DNA of 64,000 nucleotides from Cladorrhinum sp. PSN259 (taxonomy: Eukaryota; Ascomycota; Sordariomycetes; Sordariales; Podosporaceae): the NCBI GenBank assembly GCA_033725935.1, contig MU867071.1:548392-612391 (forward strand). Direction: 5' to 3'. A program made the translations under genes and the position numbers. Every line of letters begins with the position of its first letter. Position 1 is the first letter of the stretch. A model generated the notes under the pieces. It had not been told where the DNA came from. It saw only the letters and a list, made by a program, of their open reading frames with translations, and made no database searches. Positions 32,780-43,386 of this stretch are shown piece after piece.

Positions 32780-34399
32780 CTAATCATCATCCCAATGCCT
32801 TCTATTAATAATAACCGGCCTCGCAGGATCCCAGGGGCCATAAATCTCATTTTTGTACTTTTGAAGTCCAATCAACCACCAACTGCATCCTCCCATCGCC
32901 AGCGCTGAAATAACGCAAGCAACAACAGCACCTGCCAGTCCTTTCTTCCACGGCCACCAGCCGTTCTCATCGATATCGCCTAGTATCATGCCCACTCCTC
33001 CACCGGCTCCAAGGATAAGCAGGACGGTTAAAAGCATATGATATCGCCAACTTCTGCGCCTTGCGTATTGTCTGAACACGGGGAATAATCCAAATACCTC
33101 GATGCTGAATAGGGTCAGACTGAAGACTTGGCCTGTAGAAGGCAACCGACTAGCTAGCACAGTGGAAGCCATGAGTGCGGCATTGGTACTTAGTGATGCG
33201 ACTGGCATCTTGCGGTTGCCGCCGGAGTAGTCGAAGAAGAAGATATTGATTGCAAGGAGCCAGAACGACATAGCCCAAATGCTGTCGGATGATGTGGACC
33301 GTGTTAGGGATTTAAGTATCGGCGAGAGACCGAGGAGGGTAAAGTAGATGAGTATGGCGGACTTTATCGTCGATACACGCAGGTAGGCGCGCCCGCTAGT
33401 GGCATATTCAGCGTCGTCTGGGCCTAGGAGGCGCGTGGTACTGGTCGGGGAGTTGGCGCTCGCTTGGGAGGTGACGGAGTGGACTGAGCTGACGGAGCGG
33501 GAGTGGGAGTGGCCTGGCATTAGGTGGGTGCTGCTGTTATTGTTGGAGGGGGTATTGCTGTTGGTTGTGTTGCCGGCGGGCATGCTATTAGATCGTGGAG
33601 GAGGATGTGGTGGTTGTGACGGTAGTTGTTGGTCTTGTAGCAGGTTGGTAACCGAGCTTGCTGCTGATGGCAGGTTCGAGACACTCGAGATGCTCGCGGT
33701 GCTGATGTTGTTCGGCAGCCCCAGGCTCTCACCATTTCCGCCAGAGGTAGAATCCTGTCGACGCGGTGGACGGTATTCCCGGTATATCCTCCCGCCTCGC
33801 ACGCTCCGCGACTTGTCACCCCCATCTCCGTTACCGCTTGGATCTTCTTGGGTGACCCAATAGTCCCAGACCAGCCACCCGATGAATGTCGCGAAGCTGC
33901 CCCATCCTACCATGGATATCGGGTTAACGCGCTCCTGATATATGCCCACGAAGCAGACAATGAATATTACCACGGAGCAGACATGTTGTAAAATAACGGT
34001 CGAGTCGGCAACCAGAGGCCAGAAGTCATAGGGCTGTACTCGTGGGTTTAGTTGGAGGTTTTCGAGAAAGGTGGTTTGATCGGTATAGTTGTCGGGATAT
34101 GACTGCTTCACCCAGAGCAATTTCTGGAAGCGCTTCCTCCGTCGACTTATACTCCTGCTTGCATCCTTCCTTCTAATGCGTCCCGGGCGTGAGTCTGTTC
34201 CTGATACATTCCCGCCGATATCGAAGGGTTGGCGGAGAGGAGAAATAGGGGCGTATGCGTCTTCAGGAGCGAGGTGTGATGGGTCGGCGCGGTGCGACTT
34301 GAGGTTGCCTGGAACGGTCGACGATCGAGCCAACGCTGGAAGAGGAGTCTCGAAATCGGATACGATGGCCGATTGATGGAGACCCGAAGGAGGGGCCAT
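32780..34399 (-). CDS. gpi2: GPI-GlcNAc transferase subunit Gpi2 (PIG-C)
   Basis: Multi-pass ER membrane subunit of the complex that adds GlcNAc to phosphatidylinositol, the first step of GPI-anchor synthesis. Single exon, 539 aa. The family signature FQKLLWVKQSYPDNYTDQTTFLENLQLN is present near residues 90-120 (only part quoted). Then come two membrane helices, a Ser/Asn/Pro low-complexity loop (about 185-330) that makes this protein longer than yeast Gpi2 (280 aa), and six or so further helices. The C-terminus ends YKNEIYGPWDPARP, which is well conserved. The loop has Asn/Thr repeats and is probably variable between species. Confidence 0.9.
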   Translation of the reverse strand: MAPPSGLHQSAIVSDFETPLPALARSSTVPGNLKSHRADPSHLAPEDAYAPISPLRQPFDIGGNVSGTDSRPGRIRRKDASRSISRRRKRFQKLLWVKQSYPDNYTDQTTFLENLQLNPRVQPYDFWPLVADSTVILQHVCSVVIFIVCFVGIYQERVNPISMVGWGSFATFIGWLVWDYWVTQEDPSGNGDGGDKSRSVRGGRIYREYRPPRRQDSTSGGNGESLGLPNNISTASISSVSNLPSAASSVTNLLQDQQLPSQPPHPPPRSNSMPAGNTTNSNTPSNNNSSTHLMPGHSHSRSVSSVHSVTSQASANSPTSTTRLLGPDDAEYATSGRAYLRVSTIKSAILIYFTLLGLSPILKSLTRSTSSDSIWAMSFWLLAINIFFFDYSGGNRKMPVASLSTNAALMASTVLASRLPSTGQVFSLTLFSIEVFGLFPVFRQYARRRSWRYHMLLTVLLILGAGGGVGMILGDIDENGWWPWKKGLAGAVVACVISALAMGGCSWWLIGLQKYKNEIYGPWDPARPVIINRRHWDDD

Positions 34400-34971
34400 G
34401 GATCAAGCACGGTCTGTTCAAGAATCACTATGCGTAATTCATGCTCTTGTTGTCAATCCGCCTCTAAGAGCGCATCCAGGTCTGCAATTCGGTTCCAGTT
34501 GCTGCAAGGCCAAATGTTGTCATTCCATAATTATTCGTAGGTAGGTAACACCAACTGGGAGTCTGTGGCTAGACTAGTCTAGTCTAAAGCAACGCGAAAG
34601 TCAAGCACCTGTAGGCCAAGCAGCCTAAGCCGCTTTTAGGTTAAGTACATACGTTATCCCCCTCCCCTCCCCCTCCCCCTCAGTTCCACTCATCCAATTT
34701 CCACCTTTCACTCCAACTCTATCCGTAACACGCGCCAAAAAGAAAGCTTGGGGGACCTTTTTTGGGACGTGTTTCCCCTCCACCACAATCATCCCTCATT
34801 CATTCTCACATTCTCACCGAAAGTCATCCATCGCCATTCTCTCCTTCATTCGTCAAATTTGGGAGAAACGATGCGCGGTATTTCTCATCTCTCCAGGTAG
34901 CAAGGTCGGCCGCCCATTATTACCACAACTGACTACTTACTGCGGGGCAATCAAATCAATCAATTCTCGAA
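34400..34971. promoter_or_regulatory. Divergent promoter region gpi2 / bdp1
   Basis: 572 bp. Contains tandem CTAGT units near 34570-34583 and a CCCCCTCCCCT microsatellite at about 34667-34681, then a CT-rich leader. No consensus site assigned. Confidence 0.5.
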
Positions 34972-36972
34972 ATGCTGAAAAGCAAGTCGGCCGCGGGGCC
35001 CAAGGTAAAGGCCAAGCCCAAAGTCGCACCTCGCCGTCCCGCTCCGAGTTCTAAGCCCGAAAGCGCTGCTTCGACCCCAGCGGCGACATCTACTCCAACT
35101 ACGCCATACTCCAAAGAAGACACACCCGCAGAATCACAACCTTCCCCGCCCCCGCCCCCGCCTTCTCAAGGGGCCGCCACACCAGCACCGGAGGCAGAGG
35201 CAGAGTCAGAGCCGGAGAACACTAGTCCATCGGAAGAACCCACGTCAACGATCCCGGCGCCTTCAGGGATACCAGCAGCACAGGTAGAGGCAAAGAAGGC
35301 AGTGGTCCCAACAAAGGAGCCAAATCTTGAACCTAAAGCACCCTCCAAAGCAGGCTCCAAGACTTCATCCGCAATACAGAACACTTCCACCGAGGACTCG
35401 GATCCAACAGCCATCAGAAATGCCTCCTTGACTCCCGCGCCTGCCCCCTCCGCAGCCACTGACAGCAGCACTTCGGGAGCCCCTGCGATTGAAGATACCG
35501 ACCCTGTTGCCCTCAGAAATACCTCACAGAGTACTGTTTCCACCACTCCTGCTGCAAACTTGGATGCTCCGGCTGCCTCCCGTCGACACGCCCTTCCCAC
35601 TGGACCAGGAGCTACACCCACCACCGAAGATGTTGCAAACATTCAGCCAAGTATTGAGGAACCTGCCGAATCCAGCACAGCAGGACCGTCACGGGCTAAG
35701 AAGCCTAGGCAACCTAGAAAGCGGAAGGCAGATGCGGCAGCCGAAACAGCAGGTGAGGAAGCATCGGGTGAAGCAACTGCAGCCCCGGCACCCAAGAAGC
35801 GAGTGTATAAGAAGAGGGCAGCCCCTTTACCAGGTGAAGAGGGCCATGTGCCTGCTGCTCCAAGAGCTCGGCGTGGCCAAAAACGAAAGGCCAGCACCCG
35901 GAACAATGGCATCGAAGTGGCCGCGCAGGAAGACGGGGAGAACAGCGCAGGTGAGCAACAGCAAGACGATCAGGGTGAGGGACGAACAACAAGGAAACGA
36001 TCGACACGAAGCTCCAGATCAGTTCGTGAATCCACCCCCGAGGACGCCGAAAATATGCAGATCGACGTCACTGAAGTTAAGATGGCCGATCTTATCAAGG
36101 ATATGCATATTGGCAAGAAGTTCAGCCTGCACGACGAGCTCATGGCCCGCGAGCGTGCCAAACGTCTCAAGTACAAGGAACAGCGCAAAAAGGCGAAAGG
36201 CAAAGACAACGCCGGAGAGGAGGATGCGGTTCCCTCAGAAGAGGGGCAAGATGAGCAGGATGGTACCGCCGCCGCTACCTCTGCTACTGGATCTGCTTCA
36301 GCTTCTACTCCCGCCGCTTCTGCTGCTGTGGCATCTCGATCAGGCCCAACAGGAGAAACCTACCAAATCATTAACGGCGAGATCGTAGTTGACAACACCT
36401 CCTTAGCTGTCAACGTCCATGAACGTGCGCGCGCAGCTGCCGGAGAAATGGAGGATCTTGTCGAGAACGACTTTACACACCACATTACAACACAAACTTA
36501 CCTCCGCCGAGCATTAAAACCAGGGCAGTGGGACGATATTAGCACAAACGAGTTTTACCGCGCTCTATCCAAATTCGGCACCGATTTTGAAACTATCTCG
36601 AAACTGTTCCCCGGGATGACTAGAAAACACATCAAACTGAAATTTAACCGAGAGGAGAGGGCAAACCCTGCCAGGATTGGGTCTGCGCTCGTAGGTGAGG
36701 AAAAGGATCTGATCGATCTTGAAGAATACAAATCAAAAGCTATTGCCTGTACCAAAGAAGGAGAGGCGCCGTTAGTTTTTCAACCCGTTGCGGAGATTAA
36801 CGCGGATATCGAGAGGGAAAAAGCAGAGTTTGAGGCAAGACAGAAGGAGATTGAGGATGCTAAAGCTGAGGAGGACAGGAAGAAGAAGGAGGAGCTGTTG
36901 GCTAGCTTGGAGGCTGCAAAACAGAAGCAGGCTGGCGGGAAGAGAAAGAATAAGAAATCAAAGGCGTATTGA
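34972..36972 (+). CDS. bdp1: TFIIIB subunit Bdp1 (B'')
   Basis: SANT-domain component of TFIIIB, needed for RNA polymerase III initiation at tRNA, 5S and U6 genes. Single exon, 666 aa. The N-terminal 370 residues are low-complexity (Ala, Pro, Ser, Thr, Glu) with Lys/Arg clusters. Then come MADLIKDMHIGKKFSLHDEL (about 369), a basic helix, and the extended SANT domain at about 500-570 (PGQWDDISTNEFYRALSKFG, FPGMTRKHIKLKFNREER). A Lys/Glu coil closes the protein (KRKNKKSKAY). Two imperfect repeats of a (V/A)xRNxS element occur near 145-190. The start is the first ATG after a stop-containing leader; a short upstream exon cannot be excluded. Confidence 0.9.
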   Translation: MLKSKSAAGPKVKAKPKVAPRRPAPSSKPESAASTPAATSTPTTPYSKEDTPAESQPSPPPPPPSQGAATPAPEAEAESEPENTSPSEEPTSTIPAPSGIPAAQVEAKKAVVPTKEPNLEPKAPSKAGSKTSSAIQNTSTEDSDPTAIRNASLTPAPAPSAATDSSTSGAPAIEDTDPVALRNTSQSTVSTTPAANLDAPAASRRHALPTGPGATPTTEDVANIQPSIEEPAESSTAGPSRAKKPRQPRKRKADAAAETAGEEASGEATAAPAPKKRVYKKRAAPLPGEEGHVPAAPRARRGQKRKASTRNNGIEVAAQEDGENSAGEQQQDDQGEGRTTRKRSTRSSRSVRESTPEDAENMQIDVTEVKMADLIKDMHIGKKFSLHDELMARERAKRLKYKEQRKKAKGKDNAGEEDAVPSEEGQDEQDGTAAATSATGSASASTPAASAAVASRSGPTGETYQIINGEIVVDNTSLAVNVHERARAAAGEMEDLVENDFTHHITTQTYLRRALKPGQWDDISTNEFYRALSKFGTDFETISKLFPGMTRKHIKLKFNREERANPARIGSALVGEEKDLIDLEEYKSKAIACTKEGEAPLVFQPVAEINADIEREKAEFEARQKEIEDAKAEEDRKKKEELLASLEAAKQKQAGGKRKNKKSKAY

Positions 36973-37544
36973 TGTGGGGTGGGAGGAAATGCTGCGGTTC
37001 AAGAAAATCTGAAAGCGAGACGCAAAAGATCATTTTTGTTGGCTTTTTTTACCTTGCTTTTACTAGAGTGGGTTTTCTGGAACCGGGTTTTTGTTTTTGT
37101 TATTTATTTGATCATGATACCCGAATATGAGGTCACGGCGCTGGTAGAATGCGATCACGGTGCCGGGTGTGGTGCATAGCGGACAGTTGCGTAGAATCGA
37201 AGAACGTCTTTGGAATTGCAAGGTTCATATTGTTCTTTATCAGTATTAAACGGAGCTTGAATATAGTGGTGCGTGCCTCAAGTTTTTTGCAAATTCCATA
37301 TTCAGTTAACCATTGACATCTCCCTAAATGTCACCCCATCACTGCTTCACAATATAAAGGGCAATTGACTTGTTAGACGTTATGAATTTACGTTGTGCTT
37401 TATTTTGGGTATCATGATCTACTGCGTAATAGTAGAGACGGGTTGTCCTTTGATCTCTTTTTGATGATTCCTGCTGGCGCGCCAGACTCCAGCAGCCACC
37501 TGTCAGGCGGGTTTTAGTCGCTCCGGTTGCAGCCTGTGAGCTAT
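36973..37544. other. Convergent gap bdp1 / prp4
   Basis: 572 bp of 3' UTR sequence. Contains a perfect 12-bp palindrome CTGGCGCGCCAG near 37473-37484, next to CCAGCAGCC. No gene seen. Confidence 0.5.
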
Positions 37545-39279
37545 CTAGTTATTGCCATACAAACCTGCCGCATCATTCCTCCCCCAGAGCTTGACTGTCC
37601 TATCATGTCCACCACTGACGATCCACTTGCCATCGCTGCTTACGTCTGCACTGGCAACAGGTCCTGTATGGCCACTGAGCGACTGAACAAGGGCCCAATC
37701 ATCGGCCGAGAAGACGTTGACCTTGTGGTCGAATCCTGCCGAAACAAAGAATGTTCCCGATTTCTTGGGGATTTGCATGCCCTTCTCGTCTTCTCCCGGG
37801 GGGACGCCCATCAGAGGATCATCCATGCCCTTAAACCATCTGACGTCGGCAACGGCGCTGGTATGCGCTCCAATACCACCTATCCGCTGCACTTTTCTCA
37901 CGTCCCAACATTTGACCCAACCATCAGCAGATGCCGTCAAAACCCGGTGGCCATCTGCGCCCCAGTCGACTCCATAGATTGGTTTGATGTGACCATCCAG
38001 GTGCCCGTCCAGAATCATGACAGTCCGTCCTGATCGTACATCCCATATACGTCCGATGCTGTCAAGCCCGGCACTTGCCAATAGAGAACCATCCGTGTTG
38101 AAGGCCACGGCATACACGCCTCGTGAGTGTCCCTCTTGTAACAGCAGCTCAGTAGTTGTCTCAATATCCCACAGCCTCCACGAGGTATCCTCGGATGCGG
38201 ATGCCAGATATTTTCCAGAGGGGTGGAACTCGATACGGCAGACCCTCTGTGAGTGTCCTGAAAGGGTGGACAATGGTGTATCCTGTGTTAGTGACCACAG
38301 GTGGACCTGTCCCTCAGCGCCGCCTGAGGCGAGGTTGACGGTGTTCTCAGACACATTGCATTCAGCAAGCGTCGCGCCGGGCATCCACGAGATGCCGCTG
38401 ATCTTATTAGTATGACCCCTTAACGTCCTCCTATGCTCCAAGGTCGGAATATCAATGAGTTTAACTTGGCCACCCCAATTGCCAGTAGCGACCATCTTTC
38501 CGTTGGGCGAAAACCGTGTCATGCTGACATGGCGGTCTCCTGCCGTCTGACTGCCCTGAAGCTCGAATGTTTGAAGTAGCTCTTTGAGTTCTTTCCGGAA
38601 CTTGACGTGGGTGCGTAGTGGTATGGTGGCTTCCTTCTTCTGGAACTCGATGCGCCGCTTCGCTCGGGATATAGAGAAATTGGCGATTTCTATCCTGGCC
38701 TTGAGCAGCTCTTCTGTGCCTCTTGAGTAGAACTCCTCCTCCTGTTCCTCTGCTTCCTCTTCCTCCTCATCCTCCGCGTCCTTCATCTCCACGTCTGCGC
38801 TGCCTTGCCGAGTCGCTTGTTGCGCCTGGTCGGTAAGGAGGTTCCGTAATCTGTCGCGTCGATCCGCCGGGCCCTCGCCGAAGAGAGTGATGGGCTCCCC
38901 TAATTCTCGTAACTTGGCGCGTACGCGACCATCGTCGGTAGGAACAGCTATGGTCGCTGCTAACCTCTTGCGCTCGAACTGTGAGAGAAGTACTGATGCT
39001 TTCTCGGAGGCCATGCCCCCACCGGCTCCTGGGACATCATAGTCGCGATCGATAGCTATCATGGCAATTAGCGATTCGGTATTGAGACCAGAAGGAGCTG
39101 ATGATACTCACGAATAGCATCCAGAGCAATGCCTCCTCGATCCTACACGAGACGCGGGAGTCAGCTACGGTTCGGGCTGGCAAGATGAGCTGTCACTATC
39201 CAAGAGAGAAGGGGAGATCTGGGGTAAAGTTTACTTCGTTTTCTGCCTCTTCCACGTATGCTCTTCTGGATGGGTGCAT
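37545..39279 (-). CDS. prp4: U4/U6 snRNP protein Prp4 (WD40)
   Basis: U4/U6 di-snRNP protein that binds Prp3 and helps form the tri-snRNP. Exons 39279-39235 (45 nt), 39142-39112 (31 nt) and 39055-37545 give 528 aa. Introns are 92 nt (GTAAAC...GTAG) and 56 nt (GTGAGT...ATAG). The short exons supply MHPSRRAYVEEAENE and DRGGIALDAI, which lead into PIDRDYDVPGAGG. The PRP4 N-terminal helix motif is LRELGEPITLFGEGPADRRD. Glu-rich acidic tract, then seven WD repeats (GH...W/D units such as GHTNKISGISW, GHSQRVCRIEF, GHTGPVASADV) to the C-terminus KLWGRNDAAGLYGNN. A single-exon reading would lose the conserved N-terminus. Confidence 0.93.
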
Positions 39280-39783
39280 GATGATGACTCTATGGTTTCC
39301 AAAGTCAAGGCCAAAAGTTCTCCAGAAGTCCAGTGGATGATCTCGAGCCTTGTGCTGTGTTGACTTCTTGGCACGGTAACCTGGAAATTTATGGTGGGGC
39401 GTGTTTGAATATTCAAGAAGTGAAGACCAGACTAGACCCTAACCCTTACCATGAAGTTACCTAGCACATCCATGTATCCTGGCTCCTAGATCTCTGCGAT
39501 CTTCACGCTCAGATCTACAACGGATTATTCAGGGCCCAGCAAGACTCTCTCATACGGTTGTGCCAGTGCCACCCGACAATGTGAGAAACAAGACCTGATT
39601 ATCTAATACCTCTCCAAGATGCCGTGCCTGACTACCTTTACCCGTACAATCATGCTGTGTTTTGTCCACCCTACGCCGTGCTTTGTCGCAAAACCATGAC
39701 CCTTACAAAAACCCAGAACCAAATCGCCCAAATCCGAAATGAAAACCCAATAAATGCTTCCCGACCCTAAACCTGGATATTGA
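39280..39783. promoter_or_regulatory. prp4 promoter / rrn3 3' side
   Basis: 504 bp. Upstream of prp4 with an ACCCTAACCCT telobox-like element about 160 bp before its ATG, listed separately. The part near 39700-39783 is rrn3 3' UTR. Confidence 0.5.
39436..39446. promoter_or_regulatory. Telobox-like ACCCTAACCCT upstream of prp4
   Basis: Eleven bases with two telomeric-type units (reverse AGGGTTAGGGT). TRF-like factors such as Tbf1 bind this type of site in fungal promoters. The same 11-mer recurs at 42743. Binding is inferred only. Confidence 0.4.
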
Positions 39784-42161
39784 TCACCTCAACTCATCAT
39801 CAGTCCCCGTATCTTCCTCCTGCTCAAACTTTCTCGTATCCTCCCCGATCTCTTCATCCTCTAAGTCGCTCTCGTCCTCCTCTTCCTCTTCATCCTCCTC
39901 ACTATCATCGTTTTCCTCCTCCTCTCCCCTGTCAAGAACAGCCATCGGCGCCCATGTCACATAGTTATTTTGCAAATCCAACCACCTCCTCGCCACCGGC
40001 AACTGAAATGGGTCAAACGGAAAACATGCTTCCAGATGCGTCCACTTCTCGTTATCAAACTCGAAGCCTGTATCCCTCAGTGCCCCACCGGTCGCATAGC
40101 TTCCCGTAAAGAACTGAGACAAGTGGATGCTCTTATTCTTTTCGATTTGAGGGTAGATGTATATGAGGCCGAGATGGTGAGAGAGACGCGCAAATTCATC
40201 AACAATTGCTGGTGAGCAGCATTTTAGGGGCTTGTAAAAACTTAGCACTTGAATAAAAAAAAAAGGGGGGGGGGATGAGTGACTGAACTTACATTGAGTT
40301 TGCTCGCGATATTTCTCTGTAACCTCTCCTTTAATTCCGGCATCCAGGGAAGATCCAAGCCAAGAAATGACGCCGGATCATCCCAGTCAAGACTGGAAGG
40401 CAATGAGTCCCTGTCGATCAGATCTCGCCAGCGGAAACAGAAAATATAAAGCAAGCCTTGGAAGTAAGCACTATAAAGAGAAGACACAGTTAACACTTTT
40501 GAGGAGAGAAAAAAAAAAGGGGAGGGGGGGGGGGGCGTTTTGAAAGTTGCAAAACTCACTAGTACTGTGCATATCTTCGTACATCCGGTCCCCGGCAATT
40601 AGGATATAAAGCCCGAGCGTGATCAATATAGTTGAGGAACGTCTTAACGATCAGCTGAACCTGATCGCTCTGTACCTTGGCGCCACGTGCAGTGAAGCTT
40701 GCCAAGTAAGCAACCGCAGCCTGCTTCACGACTGGAGGCCGATTTGACTCGAACCTAGAGGAAAGCCGAGTCAGCACCACCAACTCCAGCATCAGGATCG
40801 TGAGTATAACTTACGCCAAATTAAACAATGTTCCTATGAACATTTCCATAAGTATATTGGACTTCATGGCGAACTTGAAAAGCAGATACTGCGTGTGACG
40901 AGATTTTAGATGCTGTGGAGGAGTCAGCATCTAGAGCCTATATATAACCGATATATCATCATCAACGTACCGGCAGGATGACGTTTGAAAAGTCGCTTAG
41001 CAAATCATGGAAAGCCTCGATTGCTTCATCGCTCTCTGGGTCCGCAAAGAGAGGGTCATAAATGGAAAACATCAAATCCATGATGGCATCCATAGTCTCT
41101 AGCTTGCTCTTGATCATGAGGATGTGCTTGGTCTCCTCATTCAAGTCCTCCTCATCGCTCAGAACGGAATCGGCATCGCTCTCATCATCGTCTTCTTCGT
41201 TCTTAGCGTCCGATGCATCAAGCTGCCGTATTACCGCCCTCGTCTTCGCGTCGTCGTCGTTCTCCAAATCGAGTGTCATTTCAACATCCAATTTTACTAG
41301 CTTCGAAAGGATAAGTTCCATAATGTCCCGCTCCAGTTCAGGCCTTGAAGTCTTGAGTCGCAGGAGATGGTCAATGAACTGCATATGCACCGCTTTAGAA
41401 TCCTCCGTATAAGGGAACTTGGAAGACACCAGATTCAGAATGATGCGCGACCCCGGCGGGAACACCTCCAGCATGTACTTGATACCGGCATGTAGCCACT
41501 GCTTCTTCGTCTCCACATCTACAGGTGAAAACCCAGAAACGCTCGAGGAGTGCTTCGTCTCGCTGAACTTGTCGACCATCATGGAGAGCGCCTGGGCGAG
41601 GAAAGATCCTTGCACCGATGAGAGAGCGGCAAGAAGCTCTATGTATGCCCTCGAAAACTTCTCGTCTCTCTCCAACCAGCTGCACCTGAGAATGCTCTTG
41701 AGCAGGCCGGAACACGACCGGTCGATCTGTGCGGCGTAGCCGTGCATCGCAATCACATATGCAAAAAGGTCCTGCGGTTTTGAGTCGTCCACATCATCGT
41801 CATCATCTGCCGATTTATTTGGTGCCGGCGCAAAGAGGTCCTTGAGGTGGTCGTAATCCTCGTCATCGCCACGCTTGTGGCCGTCCAAAGCCTGCTTCAC
41901 CTCCCGCTTGGCTTCCTCCAAGCTTTTGCTTCTGATCTCCTTGATCATGTTCAGGTCTTCGTTAAATACGACGGTCTTCTTTTGCCGTTTAGAAGGGTAC
42001 TCGTATTCATCGGCGCCATCAGAGTCGTCGGATCGCAATCGGGTGCCGAGGATGGAAGAGGTGGGAGTTTTCCGCAAGATGGGCTTGATTGGAGACGAAG
42101 TAGAAGCAGTGGCGGTCACGGCCGCTGAGTGACTGCGTGAGAGGGGTGTTATGGTCGTCAT
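39784..42161 (-). CDS. rrn3: RNA polymerase I initiation factor Rrn3 (TIF-IA)
   Basis: Recruits initiation-competent RNA polymerase I to rDNA promoters and is the growth-regulated step of rRNA synthesis. Exons 42161-40971, 40912-40815, 40754-40560, 40470-40293 and 40230-39784 give 702 aa. The four introns are 58, 60, 89 and 62 nt. Exon joins restore SRHTQYLLFKFAMKS, FESNRPPVVKQAAVAYLASF, RRYAQYYAYFQGLLYIFCFRW and KLN-PLKCCSPAIVDEFARL, all typical of the HEAT-like Rrn3 fold. An N-terminal Ser/Thr segment, an acidic insertion (DESDADSVLSDEED) and an acidic C-terminus (EEDEEEEEDESDLEDEE) are visible. Introns 3 and 4 each contain a C-tract of 10-12 nt in the transcript. Confidence 0.92.
40265..40274. 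repeat. Homopolymer G10 (C10 in rrn3 intron 4)
   Basis: Run of ten G on the + strand directly preceded by about ten A. It lies inside rrn3 intron 4 close to the donor, so the pre-mRNA carries C10 then U10. Confidence 0.85.
40524..40535. repeat. Homopolymer G12 (C12 in rrn3 intron 3)
   Basis: Run of twelve G next to an A-tract and GGGG, inside rrn3 intron 3; the transcript carries a long pyrimidine block. Confidence 0.85.
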
Positions 42162-43386
42162 CGTTACTCGAATCTTTAAATATTGCGTTCAAGTCCCTTG
42201 TTGAATGGGAATGGCGGAGCTCCGATCAATCAGATTATTTCGAGAGATACAGTGGGACCTCGAAAAGTTGCGTCTCGGGGCAGCGATGAAGCGGAATCGT
42301 ATTTCTGCAGCGGATTCCTAAGCTCTATTTGATGGAACATGCTTGTCGTTGAAAGGCCTTGTTGAAACGGGCACCAATTCGACCGTTCCCTTCAGCAGCG
42401 TGGCAATTTTCGGATTGGTTCCTGCAGGACGAAGACCTCGAAAGGTTTCTGCGGCTGGCGTTGACGAGATTTTGAAAAACAGGGACCCACCCCCGCAGGT
42501 GGTCGGTGCGGCTAGTCTGCCTGCTGCTGGACCCTTGCACCGTAAATGGAAGGCGGTCTGTGCGCTCTCTTTACCAGTCGCTCCACAACATCATGAGTTC
42601 GAGAACATCTTCTGAATCACCTACCGATCATGCTACAGTCGAACCTCTCCATGATAATCATCCAGAGGCCAGATGATCTGATTATGATCCACAGAGTATC
42701 GGCATGCAAAATCAACGCAGACTACGCAGGAAAAGTATAAAAACCCTAACCCTCAAAGCAACCTACCCTATATGGTCAAGAGAATTTATTTTGAGCCATC
42801 CGAATTTCTCTGATAGTACCGATATATGAGCTGTGAGAGTTTTGACTGTTCAGCGTGTTTTAAACTCAGGTGACACCTAAACAGCCTCACCAGGAACCTG
42901 TAGTAGTTTATATGCAGTTCAATGTCAACGGTTGGTACGTCATGGCAAATCACTCTTTGATGATTGGCACACTGTGGGCGGAAAAAGACGGTCCAAGACT
43001 CCTAAACCCTTGCAGACAGCGGGGCAGACCCCCAACCGCCACCAGGGTGCACCGATGTCGCATCGCATTTTCCTCAGTTCTGCAAAAGCGCATTTCAAAG
43101 CAGAAAGATTCGAATTATGCATCTCCGGAATATAGAATCATCTGCAGACGCAGGAACGCGATAAATAATCTGTCTCTTCTCAATCACCGCATATACACAG
43201 CGGCTCTTAAATACATGACATAACTGCATAGCGCAACACAAACTTATATCGACCATTTTCCAGTCCAAAGTGGTACGGTTCTTCGCGATCGCGGGGCTAC
43301 TGTGAGCCGACGATACAGTATCTCGACCACCATTACCACTTGCCCAAAAACCTCTTTGCCATCCGACCACCACAGCAGCCACCAAG
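42162..43386. promoter_or_regulatory. Divergent promoter region rrn3 / nar1
   Basis: 1.2 kb with no supported gene. Holds a telobox-like element at 42743-42753 and a TATATGG stretch near 42770. Open frames here lack motifs. Confidence 0.5.
42743..42753. promoter_or_regulatory. Telobox-like ACCCTAACCCT between rrn3 and nar1
   Basis: Second copy of the same 11-mer found upstream of prp4, about 580 bp from the rrn3 ATG and 640 bp from the nar1 ATG. Same interpretation and limits. Confidence 0.4.

Noticed and set aside
35489..36388. 299-codon frame overlapping bdp1
   Set aside because: Shifted frame inside a low-complexity coding region; composition only reflects bdp1 codons.
37473..37484. Perfect 12-bp palindrome CTGGCGCGCCAG as a terminator or binding site
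   Set aside because: A single short palindrome in a convergent 3' region is expected now and then by chance; no second copy seen.
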